Shown piece after piece: positions 35,581 to 43,918 of a stretch of DNA of 64,000 bases; the first letter of the stretch is position 1, and every line of letters starts with the position of its first letter. The position numbers and the translations under genes were made by a program. This DNA is from CAWAYR01 sp050250875 (lineage in GTDB: Bacteria > Acidobacteriota > Vicinamibacteria > Vicinamibacterales > UBA2999), in contig JBFWNV010000001.1 of assembly GCA_050250875.1 (NCBI GenBank), forward strand, positions 62,001 through 126,000, in the 5' to 3' direction. Below the pieces are notes generated by a model. It was given only the letters and a program-made list of their open reading frames with translations, did no database searches and was not told the DNA's origin.

Positions 35581-36585
35581 TCAGGCCGCGGCGGGAAAGC
35601 GGTACACGCTGTCGCCGGTGGCCGCCAGCAGGGCGCCGTCGGGGGCGAACGCGACCCCGATCAGGCCGGGCCCGGTCACGACCGCGCGGCGCGCCGCGCC
35701 GGGGTCGAGGCGGTACACCGCGCTCACTCCGGCCAGCGCCTCGACGACGTGGAGCACACCGTGCGGATCGAAGGCCAGTCCCTGTGGGCGCCCGAAGCTC
35801 ACGTCGAGCACCTCGTGCCGGCCGCTGGCGTCGAAGCGGTGCACCGCGTCGTGGGTGGCCAGGGTCGGTGCCGTGACGTAAAGGCACTCATCGGGACCGA
35901 ACGCCAGGTGGAACGCGGCGACGCTCGGCGGCAGCGTCGCGAAGATCTCCACCCGCGCGCCGCCCTCGATCACCCGGTGTATCGTCCCGGAACGGTCGCC
36001 GACGAAGAGCGAGCCGTCGGGCGCGAACGCCAGCCCGCACGCCACGCCCAGGTCGGCGGTCATCGTCTGGGCCCGGCCGTCGCCGGTGATGCGATAGACG
36101 ACCCCGTCGTAGCGGCTCGAGACGTGGAGCGTGCCGTCGGGCGAGATCGCCAGGCCGGTGGCGTTGACGATGCCGTCGACGAACGCCTCGCGGTCGCCGC
36201 CCGGCGTCACGCGATACACCGAGACGGCGGTCTCCTGGCCGCGCGAGCCGCTGAAGGTCGCATAGATCCAGCCGCCGGGGCCGACGACGGGACTGTCCAC
36301 CTGATGCAGGCCGGTGGCCAGCCGCGCCCCGACATCGACGAACAGGGTGGCGCCGGGCGCCCACGACGCCCGCACCGCCGCCCGGCCGGGCGCGGCCGCC
36401 GACGGCACGAGGACGGCGACGCGGTCGGACGCCGCGAAGACCACGCGCGCCGGGGCGCCGCCGATCGAGATCGACTGGTCGCGAGCTGGCGGCGCCGGCA
36501 GGCCCACCCCACGCAACCATACCCGCCCCCCATCGATGACGCCGCGAGGCTCGATGCCGGTGAGCGTCACGCCGCCGTAGTTCAT
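35581..36585 (-). CDS. NHL/SMP-30-type beta-propeller protein
   Basis: This 334-aa protein begins with an IPT/TIG-like beta domain (about residues 1-90; LTGIEPRGVIDGGRVWLRG), then has repeated blades typical of SMP-30/NHL propellers: GLAISPDGTLHVSSRYDGVVYRI, GLAFAPDGSLFVGDRSGTIHRV (key G-x-A-x-x-P-D-G), GLAFDPHGVLHVVEA and GVAFAPDGALLAATGDSVYRF. No signal peptide is visible, so it may be cytoplasmic or exported by another route. Ligand or enzymatic role cannot be assigned. Confidence 0.8.
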   Translation of the reverse strand: MNYGGVTLTGIEPRGVIDGGRVWLRGVGLPAPPARDQSISIGGAPARVVFAASDRVAVLVPSAAAPGRAAVRASWAPGATLFVDVGARLATGLHQVDSPVVGPGGWIYATFSGSRGQETAVSVYRVTPGGDREAFVDGIVNATGLAISPDGTLHVSSRYDGVVYRITGDGRAQTMTADLGVACGLAFAPDGSLFVGDRSGTIHRVIEGGARVEIFATLPPSVAAFHLAFGPDECLYVTAPTLATHDAVHRFDASGRHEVLDVSFGRPQGLAFDPHGVLHVVEALAGVSAVYRLDPGAARRAVVTGPGLIGVAFAPDGALLAATGDSVYRFPAAA

Positions 36586-36623
36586 CCGGTCATCCTACTT
36601 GAACCTCTTGATAGCATTCCCGG

Positions 36624-37325
36624 GTGACCTGCCCCGGCTGCCACCAGGACGCCACGGCGCTGTCGCTCGAGGGGCAGTACGGCCGCGTACTCGCCATCGA
36701 CGTGTGCCACGCCTGCAACGGCGTGTGGTTCGACGGGCACGAGGATCTGCACCTGTCGCCGGCCGGCGTCGTCGCGCTGTTCGAGGAGATGGGCCGCGCC
36801 GCCGGCGGCGCCCGCCAGCCGCTGGCCCGCAAGGTGTGTCCGCGGTGCCAGACCGGCCTGCTGCGGGCGCACGACCGCGTCCGCGACACCCGCTATGAGT
36901 TCTTCCGCTGTGCCAAGGGCCACGGCCGCTTCATGACCTTCGCGGCGTTCCTGCGGGCCCGGCACTTCGTCCGCGACCTGAGCGTCGCCGAGGTCCGCAA
37001 CCTCGGCGCCCGCGTCGCGGTGATCAAGTGCGTGAACTGCGGGGCGTCGGTGGACGTGCGAACGCAGTCGGCGTGCGGCTTCTGCCGGTCGCCGGTGGCC
37101 GTCATCGACGAAGGGCAGCTGACGCGCACCCTCACCGATCTCGAGGCCGCCGCCGCCAAGCGGGCCGCCATCGATCCCTCCTGGCCGCTGCGGGCGGCAC
37201 AGGCCCGGCGGCAGACCGAAGCGGTCTTCGCCGAGCTGAATCGAGGCGCAGGCGCCACGCCATCGGTCGATCTTGTGGCGTCCGGGGTCGCGCTCTTCGC
37301 CGATGTCTTGAAGCTGCTGCGCTAG
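36624..37325 (+). CDS. Multi-zinc-ribbon protein
   Basis: The 233-aa protein has three zinc-ribbon-like modules: CPGCHQD ... CHACNGVWFDGHE (the zf-TFIIB-type pattern), CPRCQTG ... CAKGHGRF, and CVNCGASVDV ... CGFCRSP. Each pairs CxxC knuckles about 20 residues apart. The C-terminal third is helical and without known domains. Function is unknown; proteins of this type are common but undefined. The start is GTG at 36624, diverging from the propeller gene 38 bases away. Confidence 0.78.
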   Translation: MTCPGCHQDATALSLEGQYGRVLAIDVCHACNGVWFDGHEDLHLSPAGVVALFEEMGRAAGGARQPLARKVCPRCQTGLLRAHDRVRDTRYEFFRCAKGHGRFMTFAAFLRARHFVRDLSVAEVRNLGARVAVIKCVNCGASVDVRTQSACGFCRSPVAVIDEGQLTRTLTDLEAAAAKRAAIDPSWPLRAAQARRQTEAVFAELNRGAGATPSVDLVASGVALFADVLKLLR

Positions 37326-37327
37326 AT

Positions 37328-37370
37328 ATTGTGGCGCCGCCGCCGGCTGCCACAATCGGGGTCAGGCCCC
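37328..37370. repeat. Pair of small palindromes (REP-like)
   Basis: Between convergent genes: ATTGTGGC (37328-37335) and GCCACAAT (37349-37356) form an 8-bp stem with a 13-base loop, followed directly by GGGGTCAGGCCCC (37358-37370), which has GGGG/CCCC arms. The latter resembles the GGGGTCAGxCCCC motifs seen as dispersed palindromes in some bacteria. It could also be a bidirectional terminator. No other copy was noticed in the window. Confidence 0.3.
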
Positions 37371-37390
37371 AGTCGCCGCCGGAGATGGCG

Positions 37391-37930
37391 TCAGCCGCTG
37401 TCGGCGTCGAGTTCCAGGTTCCAGTACAGGTAGTCGCGCCAGCTCTCGGGTGTGCGGCGCAGTCCGATGGTGATGCGGATCGCCGGCGCCGAGTCGGGCC
37501 GGCGCGGCGACCGGACGAGGTGCATGCCGGCCTCGGCGGGAGTGCGTCCGCCCTTGCGGCGGTTGCACGACACACAGCAGGTGACGATGTTTTCCCAGTC
37601 CTTGCGACCGCCTTGGGAGACCGGAATGACGTGATCGAACGTGAGGTCCTGAGTGGCGTGGTGCGCGTTGCAGTACTGGCAGGTGTGGGCATCGCGCGCG
37701 TAGATGTTGGCGCGCGAGAACGGCACGTAGTCGAATCGCTTCTTGATCCGCACGTAGCGCAGCAGGCGGATCACCGACGGCAGGCGCAAGCTGAACGACA
37801 CGGCGCGCACCTCGCGCTCGTGCGACGCGATGATCTCCACCTTGCCCTGGCACCAGAGCGTGATGGCCTTCTGCCAGTGGACGACCTTGAGCGGCTCGAA
37901 GGTGGCGTTGAGGAGGAGCGTCTGCTCCAT
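37391..37930 (-). CDS. HNH endonuclease (McrA-like fold)
   Basis: A 179-aa protein with a central HNH nuclease domain: CQYCNAHH, FDHVIPVSQGGRKDWENIVTCCVSCNRRKGGRTP (key residues D-H, N, H-equivalent N and the CxxC pairs for zinc). The N-terminal ~75 residues begin with LLLNATFEPLKVVHWQKAITL, a segment conserved in this stand-alone HNH family. Such small HNH proteins are widespread, and their role (DNA repair, phage defence, domestication) is not established. It is a single-gene unit. Confidence 0.87.
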   Translation of the reverse strand: MEQTLLLNATFEPLKVVHWQKAITLWCQGKVEIIASHEREVRAVSFSLRLPSVIRLLRYVRIKKRFDYVPFSRANIYARDAHTCQYCNAHHATQDLTFDHVIPVSQGGRKDWENIVTCCVSCNRRKGGRTPAEAGMHLVRSPRRPDSAPAIRITIGLRRTPESWRDYLYWNLELDADSG

Positions 37931-38087
37931 GTTCGGCGACTCTGCCTATGAGTGTGCCCGGCAGGCGCGATCCCTGTCAAGACTGGGCGGCCGTAACATG
38001 CTCAGTGAGACGGAGTTAGCGCGATCGCCGGGATCGATGGGGGAGCCCCGCTGGCAGCGCGGCGGGCCGCGGCCGATACTGGGACCG

Positions 38088-38570
38088 ATGGTGCGGCGGC
38101 TCCTGGCGGCAACCCTCGTGGCGGCGACGGCGGCGTGCGCGTCGAGTGGCCGGACGGCGTCGCCCGGCGCGCCGCCAGCTGGTCCGCGTGCGGGCACCGA
38201 GGCCGTCGGTGAGCGGGTCGCTGCCACCGCACTGGACTTTCGTGGCGTCCCGTACCGCAACGGCGGCGCGACGCCGGCCGGGTTCGACTGCTCGGGCCTG
38301 GTGCAGTACGTCCTCGCCCACCACGGGCTGACCGTCCCGCGCCAGACCCGGGATCAGTTCACCACGGGCGTGCGCGTGTCGCGCGGCGCCATCCGCGCCG
38401 GCGACCTGGTGTTCTTCAGCACGGTGGCGTCCGGCGCCTCCCACGTCGGCATCGCCCTCGACGACGAGGCGTTCGTCCACGCGCCCAGCAGCCGCGGCGT
38501 CGTGCGCGTGGAACGCCTCACGACCGAGTACTGGCGCACGCGGTTCGTCGGCGCGCGGCGGATCCGTTAG
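38088..38570 (+). CDS. NlpC/P60 (C40) peptidase lipoprotein
   Basis: The 160-aa protein has a lipoprotein-like signal (MVRRLLAATLVAATAAC, cysteine at 17) and a C40 peptidase domain: FDCSGLVQYV with the active Cys68, HVGIAL and FVHAPSSRGV with the histidines, and PRQTRDQF in between. Such enzymes cut peptidoglycan peptides, usually between D-Glu and DAP. Located in the periplasm as an outer- or inner-membrane-anchored lipoprotein. The downstream mtgA gene is convergent, only three bases away. Start chosen at 38088 because it gives the signal; longer frames exist upstream. Confidence 0.88.
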   Translation: MVRRLLAATLVAATAACASSGRTASPGAPPAGPRAGTEAVGERVAATALDFRGVPYRNGGATPAGFDCSGLVQYVLAHHGLTVPRQTRDQFTTGVRVSRGAIRAGDLVFFSTVASGASHVGIALDDEAFVHAPSSRGVVRVERLTTEYWRTRFVGARRIR

Positions 38571-38573
38571 CCG

Positions 38574-39356
38574 TCAGCGCGACGGAGGGGGCGGGGGCGG
38601 CGTGGTGTCGATTGGCGGCGTGATCGGCGCGGCGGGCGCGGCCTCGGCGGCCGGGGCGCCGGGCGGGGGTTCCACCCGCCCCATCCGGCTCAGGATGATC
38701 TGCTGCCGGCGCAGCAGCCGGCGCGTCGGCCGCGCCGGGCTGTGCACGCGGGGGTTGATGATCGCCCCGGCCAGCAGCGCCGCTTCCGACGGGCCGAGGG
38801 CGGCGGCGCTCTTGTCGAAGTAGGCGCGCGCCGCGGCCTCGCAGCCGAAGATGCCATCGCCCCACTCGATCGAGTTCAGGTAGATCTCGAGGATGCGCCG
38901 TTTGCTCAGCGCCGCCTCGAGGCGACGCGTGATCAGCAGTTCGCGCAGCTTGCGCGCCGGGTTGCGCGACTCCGACAGATAGAGGTTCTTGGCCAGCTGC
39001 TGCGTGATCGTGCTGGCGCCGCGGATGGCGCCGCCGTCTTCGAGGCTGTCTTCGATCGACTCGCGGATCTGTTCGTAGTCGAGCCCCTCGTGCTCGAAGA
39101 ACGCGCTGTCCTCGGCGACGATGACCGCCCGCTTCAGATGGCTCGAGATGCGGCCGTAGGGCACCCAGCGGCGGCGCAGGGTGAAGCTCTTGCCGGCGTC
39201 GTGGGCCTCGTCGCGGCGGATCTCGATGAACGCCGTGGTCTCCGGGTTCTCGGTGGCGAGCCGCCGCACGTCGGGCAGCGTGAGGTAGACGTAGGCGAGG
39301 TAGCCGAACCCGACGCCGAGCGCCGCCACGAGTCCGCGAGCCAGACGCCGACGCAT
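38574..39356 (-). CDS. mtgA: Monofunctional peptidoglycan glycosyltransferase
   Basis: This 260-aa enzyme polymerises lipid II into glycan strands. It has an N-terminal membrane anchor (ARGLVAALGVGFGYLAYVYL) and the GT51 motifs in order: AVIVAEDSAFFEHEG with the catalytic Glu, GASTITQQLAKNLYLS, RKLRELLITRRLEAALSKRRILEIYLN, and AAARAYFDKSA...SEAALLAGAIINP. There is no transpeptidase domain, so it is monofunctional. The ~40-residue C-terminal tail is Pro/Ala rich, which is longer than usual. Confidence 0.9.
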   Translation of the reverse strand: MRRRLARGLVAALGVGFGYLAYVYLTLPDVRRLATENPETTAFIEIRRDEAHDAGKSFTLRRRWVPYGRISSHLKRAVIVAEDSAFFEHEGLDYEQIRESIEDSLEDGGAIRGASTITQQLAKNLYLSESRNPARKLRELLITRRLEAALSKRRILEIYLNSIEWGDGIFGCEAAARAYFDKSAAALGPSEAALLAGAIINPRVHSPARPTRRLLRRQQIILSRMGRVEPPPGAPAAEAAPAAPITPPIDTTPPPPPPSR

Positions 39357-39398
39357 CTAGCGGCGATTATAGGGGCCCGGCCGCGCGGCGCACCCGGG

Positions 39399-40871
39399 TC
39401 AGCCCTCGACGACGATCTTCAGGGCAGTGCCGGCCGGCGGCTGGATGTTGACGGCGAAGCCGTTCATCAGCGCGAGGCGGGTCGCCGGCACCAGCCCCTT
39501 GCCGGCGCGCTGTGCGATCGACTGCCACGAGTCGCCGCGTCTGGCCACGTAGACGCCGAGGCGGTTCGGCCGCACCGTCGCCGCCTCGCTGCCCGAGAGC
39601 TCGCGGAACGACGCCAGCGCCCGCGTGAACTCGGCGTCGAGGCGTCCGAACTCGGCCGCCGGCGCCACCCCGGCGAGCATGAACACCTGGCGCCCGATCG
39701 TGACGTGCGCGGCCCGCACCCGCACGTCGCCGACGCCCTTGGCCTTGCCGGTGTAGACGCCGACGAAGGCATCGCGTCCGCTCACCGTATCGACCAGGCC
39801 GGATTCGAGCTTGAACCCCAACCCGCGCATGTGCCGCGCGGCGCCGTCGCTCAGCGACGCCCCGCGCGCCAGCGCGGCCGCCTGCATCACCATCAGCGCC
39901 TTCTCGCCGTCGAGCTGGGCGACGACGCGGTCGGAGGCATTGTGCACCTCCCACCCCTCGGGGAAATCGACGCCGATGCGCAGGTCGGGATGCAGGAACT
40001 GATGGCCGCGGACCACGCCCTCCGCCGGGTCGTCGCCGTAGGTCAGCCCGTCGACGCGCCGCAGGTACTCGTCGCGATTGCGCTCGGTGGTCTTCCCCTC
40101 GGCCATCTGCGCCGCCACGGGCTGGGCCTTGACGACACGGGAGCCGGGGTCCGGATGCGTCGACAGCCAGTTCGGGACGCCGCGTTCGCTCATCGCATCG
40201 AGCCGCGAGAGGGTTTCGAGGAAGCGCGGCACGCCGGTGGGATCCCACCCGGCCTTGGTGGCGTACTCGACGCCCAGCCGGTCGCTCTCCAATTCGTCGT
40301 CGCGCCCGTACTTGAGGAACAGGGTGCCCAGCCCGACGTTGGCGAGGTCGCCGAACGGCTGTACGCCGGGAACGAAGATGCTGGCCAGCAGCACCGCGAG
40401 CGAACCGCCGGCCGAGCGGGTGTATTGCTGCGACACGTGGCGCGCCGTGACGTGCCCCACCTCGTGGCCGAGCACGCCGGCCAGTTCGGCTTCGTCGCCC
40501 AGGTGCGCCAGCAGGCCGCGCGTGACGTAGACGAAGCCGCCGGGCAGGGCGAAGGCGTTGACGGCCGGGGCGTCGAGCACCGTGAACGTCCAGGGCAGGT
40601 GCGGCCGGTGCGACACCGCGGCGATGCGCTCGCCGACGCCGCTGACGTAGCGCTGCAGGTCGTCGTCGTCGTAGACGCCCATCTCACGGCGGATTTCGGC
40701 GTCGCCGCGGCGGCCGATCTCCAGTTCTTCGGCTTCGCTGATGAGCGACACCTCGCGGTTGCCGGTGACGGGGTTGGAGGCGCAGGCGGCGCCGAGCACG
40801 GCGCCACTGAGGGCCGCGACGGCGGCGAGGGCGCGGACGCGCGGGACGCGGGGCAGCATCGAGCGTGGCAT
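39399..40871 (-). CDS. M48 metalloprotease lipoprotein with LysM-like tail
   Basis: The 490-aa protein has a lipoprotein signal (RVRALAAVAALSGAVLGAAC, cysteine at 30), a M48 peptidase domain with zinc motif HEVGH (residues 136-140) and the downstream ELESDRLGVEYATKAGWDP containing the third ligand Glu, and HPDPGSRV later. The C-terminal half is unassigned except for a LysM-like segment (VARRGDSWQSIAQRAG ... LALMNGF) near residue 440. It resembles BepA-type periplasmic proteases that handle outer membrane proteins. ATG at 40871 has GGAGG nine bases upstream. Confidence 0.88.
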   Translation of the reverse strand: MPRSMLPRVPRVRALAAVAALSGAVLGAACASNPVTGNREVSLISEAEELEIGRRGDAEIRREMGVYDDDDLQRYVSGVGERIAAVSHRPHLPWTFTVLDAPAVNAFALPGGFVYVTRGLLAHLGDEAELAGVLGHEVGHVTARHVSQQYTRSAGGSLAVLLASIFVPGVQPFGDLANVGLGTLFLKYGRDDELESDRLGVEYATKAGWDPTGVPRFLETLSRLDAMSERGVPNWLSTHPDPGSRVVKAQPVAAQMAEGKTTERNRDEYLRRVDGLTYGDDPAEGVVRGHQFLHPDLRIGVDFPEGWEVHNASDRVVAQLDGEKALMVMQAAALARGASLSDGAARHMRGLGFKLESGLVDTVSGRDAFVGVYTGKAKGVGDVRVRAAHVTIGRQVFMLAGVAPAAEFGRLDAEFTRALASFRELSGSEAATVRPNRLGVYVARRGDSWQSIAQRAGKGLVPATRLALMNGFAVNIQPPAGTALKIVVEG

Positions 40872-41041
40872 CGTGGCAAGCCTCCGACAGGCCCGGGTGC
40901 AACTGCCGTACCACGGCCGGCCGGCGCCCGTGGAGCGGCGATTTCGGGCCGATTCCCGCGATTGCCCGGGCACAGCCGCCGCCGCGCGACGACGCCTGTC
41001 GCCGCCGAGGGTCAGCCGCCGTCCGCGCCGAGCGGCACCCG

Positions 41042-41965
41042 CTACATGACCGCGGCGTCGGGATCCGGCGCCGGCTGGAGCAGCGGCACGCCGAGCTCGG
41101 TGAGCTGGCGGCGCAAGGTCTCGACGACCGGCTTGGGCGTCGGGCGCAGCGGCGCGCGCGGCAGCCCGCCGTCGAAGCCCATCAGGTCGAGCGCGGCCTT
41201 CAGTGCCGGCACGCCGTGCAGCCCGCCAATCGTGCGCGCCAGCGGCGTGAGCCGCCGCTGCAGCGCCCGCGCCTCGTCGAGGCGACCGGCACCCACCAGG
41301 TCAGCGATCTCGGCGCAGTGGTCGGGCACGACGCCGGCCAGGGCGAGGATCGCCCCCGCCGCGCCGGTGGCCAGGCCCGAGAAGAACGTGGCGCCGCTGC
41401 CCGACAGCACGAAGAAATGCGGGCCGCTCTTGCTGCAATAGTCGGCGAGCAAGGCGATGTCGGTGCCCGAGTCCTTGATGCCGACGACATTGGGATGCTC
41501 GGCCAGCAGGCCGACGGCGTCGGGCGGCAGCGTCACCCCGGTGAACATCGTCACGTTGTAGAGCAGCACCGGCACCGGGCTCTCTTCGGCGACGGCGACG
41601 TAGTGCTGTACGAAGACGTCGCTGGTCATCATGTTCTTGAAGAACGACGGCGTGCGTACCAGCACCGCATCGACGCCGAGGTTCGCGGCGCGCTTGCAGG
41701 CCGCGATCGTCGCCTTGGTGGACTCGGCGCCGGTGCCGGCGATGAGCGGGCGCGTCGCCGGCATCGCCGAGCGGGCGGCGGCGATCACCCGGTCGGCCTC
41801 GCCGTCGTCGAGCAGCACCGCCTCGCCGTTCGAGCCCAGCACGACCAGGCCGGTGAGGCGCGTCTGCATGTAGCGCTCGACGTTGCGGCGAATCGCCGCG
41901 TCGTCGACGGTGTCGTTGCGGAACGGCGTGACGATCGGGGTGTAGAGACCGGCCAGCGAGGACAT
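41042..41965 (-). CDS. DapA/NAL-family aldolase or synthase
   Basis: This 307-aa protein is a TIM-barrel class I aldolase of the dihydrodipicolinate synthase family. The carboxylate-binding GSNGEAVLL segment, the catalytic tyrosine in VLLYNVTMF and the Schiff-base lysine in VVGIKDSGTDI are visible. The GSNGEA form, instead of the GTTGE of true DapA, and its position beside a peptide-type transporter favour a 4-hydroxy-2-oxoglutarate aldolase or similar sugar/keto-acid aldolase rather than lysine synthesis. The gene follows the ABC permease by 49 bases. Confidence 0.85.
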   Translation of the reverse strand: MSSLAGLYTPIVTPFRNDTVDDAAIRRNVERYMQTRLTGLVVLGSNGEAVLLDDGEADRVIAAARSAMPATRPLIAGTGAESTKATIAACKRAANLGVDAVLVRTPSFFKNMMTSDVFVQHYVAVAEESPVPVLLYNVTMFTGVTLPPDAVGLLAEHPNVVGIKDSGTDIALLADYCSKSGPHFFVLSGSGATFFSGLATGAAGAILALAGVVPDHCAEIADLVGAGRLDEARALQRRLTPLARTIGGLHGVPALKAALDLMGFDGGLPRAPLRPTPKPVVETLRRQLTELGVPLLQPAPDPDAAVM

Positions 41966-42013
41966 GCGCTGAGTCTACCAGCGCCGACCCGCGGCGGCTC
42001 GACAGGTTGGGCC

Positions 42014-42961
42014 TCAGCCGGCGCGCGATGCGGCGTCGGCCGCGTCGCGGGGCGCCCGATCGAGCAGCAGGTTGGTCACCAGGACCACGAGGAAGATGGC
42101 GCCGGCCGGGGCCAGCGTCCAGGGAAACCGGGTCAGCGACGTCACCTGCGCCGCGTCGGCCAGAGCCCGACCCCAGCTCGGCACACCGTCCGGGAACCCG
42201 AGGCCGACGTAGGACAGGGTGGATTCGGCCAGCACGAACGTCGGCACCAGCAACGCGGTCTGCACGGCCAGAAAGCCGCCGCACGCCGGCAGCAGGTGCC
42301 GGGTGAGGACGCGCCAGCGCGATGCGCCAATCGCCACCGCTGCCAGGACGTGCTCCCGCCCGGCCTCGGCCCGCACGATGGCCCGCACGCCGCGGGCGAC
42401 GCGCGGCCAGCCGAGCAGGACGAAGATCGCCGTCAGCGAGACGACCACGACGCCGAGCGGCAGCACGAGCGGCAACGCGGCGCGCAGCGCGACCACGGCG
42501 TACAAGGTGGGCAGCACCAGGAACACGTCGCCGATCTTCTCGATGACGGCCGCCACCCGGCCGCCGCTCAGTCCGGCCCAGGCTCCGAGCAGGGCGCCGA
42601 GGCCGAGCGTCCCGAGCGTGGCGGCCAGCGCCAGGCCCAGCGACGGGCGGGTCCCCAGCAGCAACTGCGACAGGACATCGCGACCGAGCGCATCGGCCCC
42701 CAGCAGGAACACCGGCTCATCGGCCGCCGCCGACCACGGCAGCGCCGCCCGCCCGCCGGGGACGGCTTCGTATTCCTGCCGCAGGCGATCGCGCAGCCGC
42801 AGCGGCACCACGTAGATCCCCTGGCCGTCGAGCCGGACGGGCATCGGCGGCGCATGGGGGTGCTCCGGAAACCGCTGGGCGACGCCGTACGGCGCGAGGG
42901 CCGGGGCGATGACGAGCGCCACGACGAACGCACCGAGCAGCGCCAGGGCCGCGCGCGTCAC
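42014..42961 (-). CDS. ABC transporter permease (DppC-like)
   Basis: The 315-aa inner-membrane protein has an N-terminal anchor (ALALLGAFVVALVIAPAL), a ~60-residue periplasmic region, then the DppC-type permease core with GADALGRDVLSQLLLGTRPSL and the EAA-like cytoplasmic loop REHVLAAVAIGASRWRVLTRHLLP. Start is GTG at 42961 in a GTGA overlap with the first permease stop. Together with the first permease it forms the channel of a peptide/nickel-type importer. Confidence 0.85.
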   Translation of the reverse strand: MTRAALALLGAFVVALVIAPALAPYGVAQRFPEHPHAPPMPVRLDGQGIYVVPLRLRDRLRQEYEAVPGGRAALPWSAAADEPVFLLGADALGRDVLSQLLLGTRPSLGLALAATLGTLGLGALLGAWAGLSGGRVAAVIEKIGDVFLVLPTLYAVVALRAALPLVLPLGVVVVSLTAIFVLLGWPRVARGVRAIVRAEAGREHVLAAVAIGASRWRVLTRHLLPACGGFLAVQTALLVPTFVLAESTLSYVGLGFPDGVPSWGRALADAAQVTSLTRFPWTLAPAGAIFLVVLVTNLLLDRAPRDAADAASRAG

Positions 42962-43914
42962 GCCGTCGGCTCCCGCAGCACCCGCGGGTCGATTGCCGCG
43001 TGCGCGATGTCGGCGGCGAGCGTCGCCACCGACAGGAACGCCGCCCCGGCGGCACCGCACCCGGCCACCAGCCACACGTCGCGGGCGTGCATCGCGTCGA
43101 CGAGCAATCGGCCGAGACCCGGCCACGAGGTGACGGCCTCGACCACGAACGAGCCGCTGAAGAGCGACGCGACGATGACGCCGTAGACGCCGATCACCGG
43201 CGCCAGCGACACCGGCCAGGCATGGACGCGCACGGCGTCGTCGCGGGTGCGGCCCCGCGCCAGGCTGGCATGGACGAACGGCTGCGCCGCGCTCTCGGCG
43301 ATCGACCGTGACTGCAGCCGCTCGAGCACCGCGGCGACGGGCAGGGCCAGGGCGAGGGTCGGCACCGGCAGGTGGCGCAGCACGTCGAGCCACCACGCGC
43401 TGCCCTGGCGGTCGCCCGACGTCATGCCACCGGCCGGCACCCAGCCGGTGACGGCCGCGGCGAGGACGAGCAGCACCGAGCCGACCAGCGGCGGCAACGA
43501 GAGCAGCACCAGCGACACGACCCGCGCGACTCGCGCCAGCCAGCCGCGGGCGACGCCGGTGTAGCAGCCGAGCGGAATGCCGATGGCCGTGGCGACGAGC
43601 AGGGCGGCCAGCGCGAGTATGGCGGTGTTGCGCACCCGCTCGCCGATGAGGTCGGCGACGGGCCGTCGATAGAGCGAGGAGCGACCCAGGTCCAGCCGGG
43701 GCAGGCCGGCGAGCCACCGCCCGTACTGCGCCCACAGCGGGCGGTCGAGACCGAGTTCGGCGCGCAGCGCCGCCCGCTGGCCGGGGTCGAGACCGATTTC
43801 GTCGGCCGGCGTGCCGGGCGCCATCAGCGCCAGCAGGAAGGCGAGCGAGGCGACCACCAGAACGAACGCCAGGGCGCCGACCACGCGCTGGGCGACGAAG
43901 CGCGCCAGGGTCAT
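42958..43914 (-). CDS. ABC transporter permease (DppB-like)
   Basis: A 318-aa permease with an N-terminal membrane helix (VVGALAFVLVVASLAFLLALMAPG) and the DppB-type signature DPGQRAALRAELGLDRPLWAQYGRWLAGLPRLDLGRSSLYRRPV (key residues: the G-L-D-x-P-L and DLGxS segments). The cytoplasmic EAA-like loop reads PFVHASLARGRTRDDAVRVHAWP. The gene starts five bases after the substrate-binding protein gene's stop, and both permeases overlap by four bases. Confidence 0.85.
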   Translation of the reverse strand: MTLARFVAQRVVGALAFVLVVASLAFLLALMAPGTPADEIGLDPGQRAALRAELGLDRPLWAQYGRWLAGLPRLDLGRSSLYRRPVADLIGERVRNTAILALAALLVATAIGIPLGCYTGVARGWLARVARVVSLVLLSLPPLVGSVLLVLAAAVTGWVPAGGMTSGDRQGSAWWLDVLRHLPVPTLALALPVAAVLERLQSRSIAESAAQPFVHASLARGRTRDDAVRVHAWPVSLAPVIGVYGVIVASLFSGSFVVEAVTSWPGLGRLLVDAMHARDVWLVAGCGAAGAAFLSVATLAADIAHAAIDPRVLREPTA

Positions 43915-43918
43915 GCGC

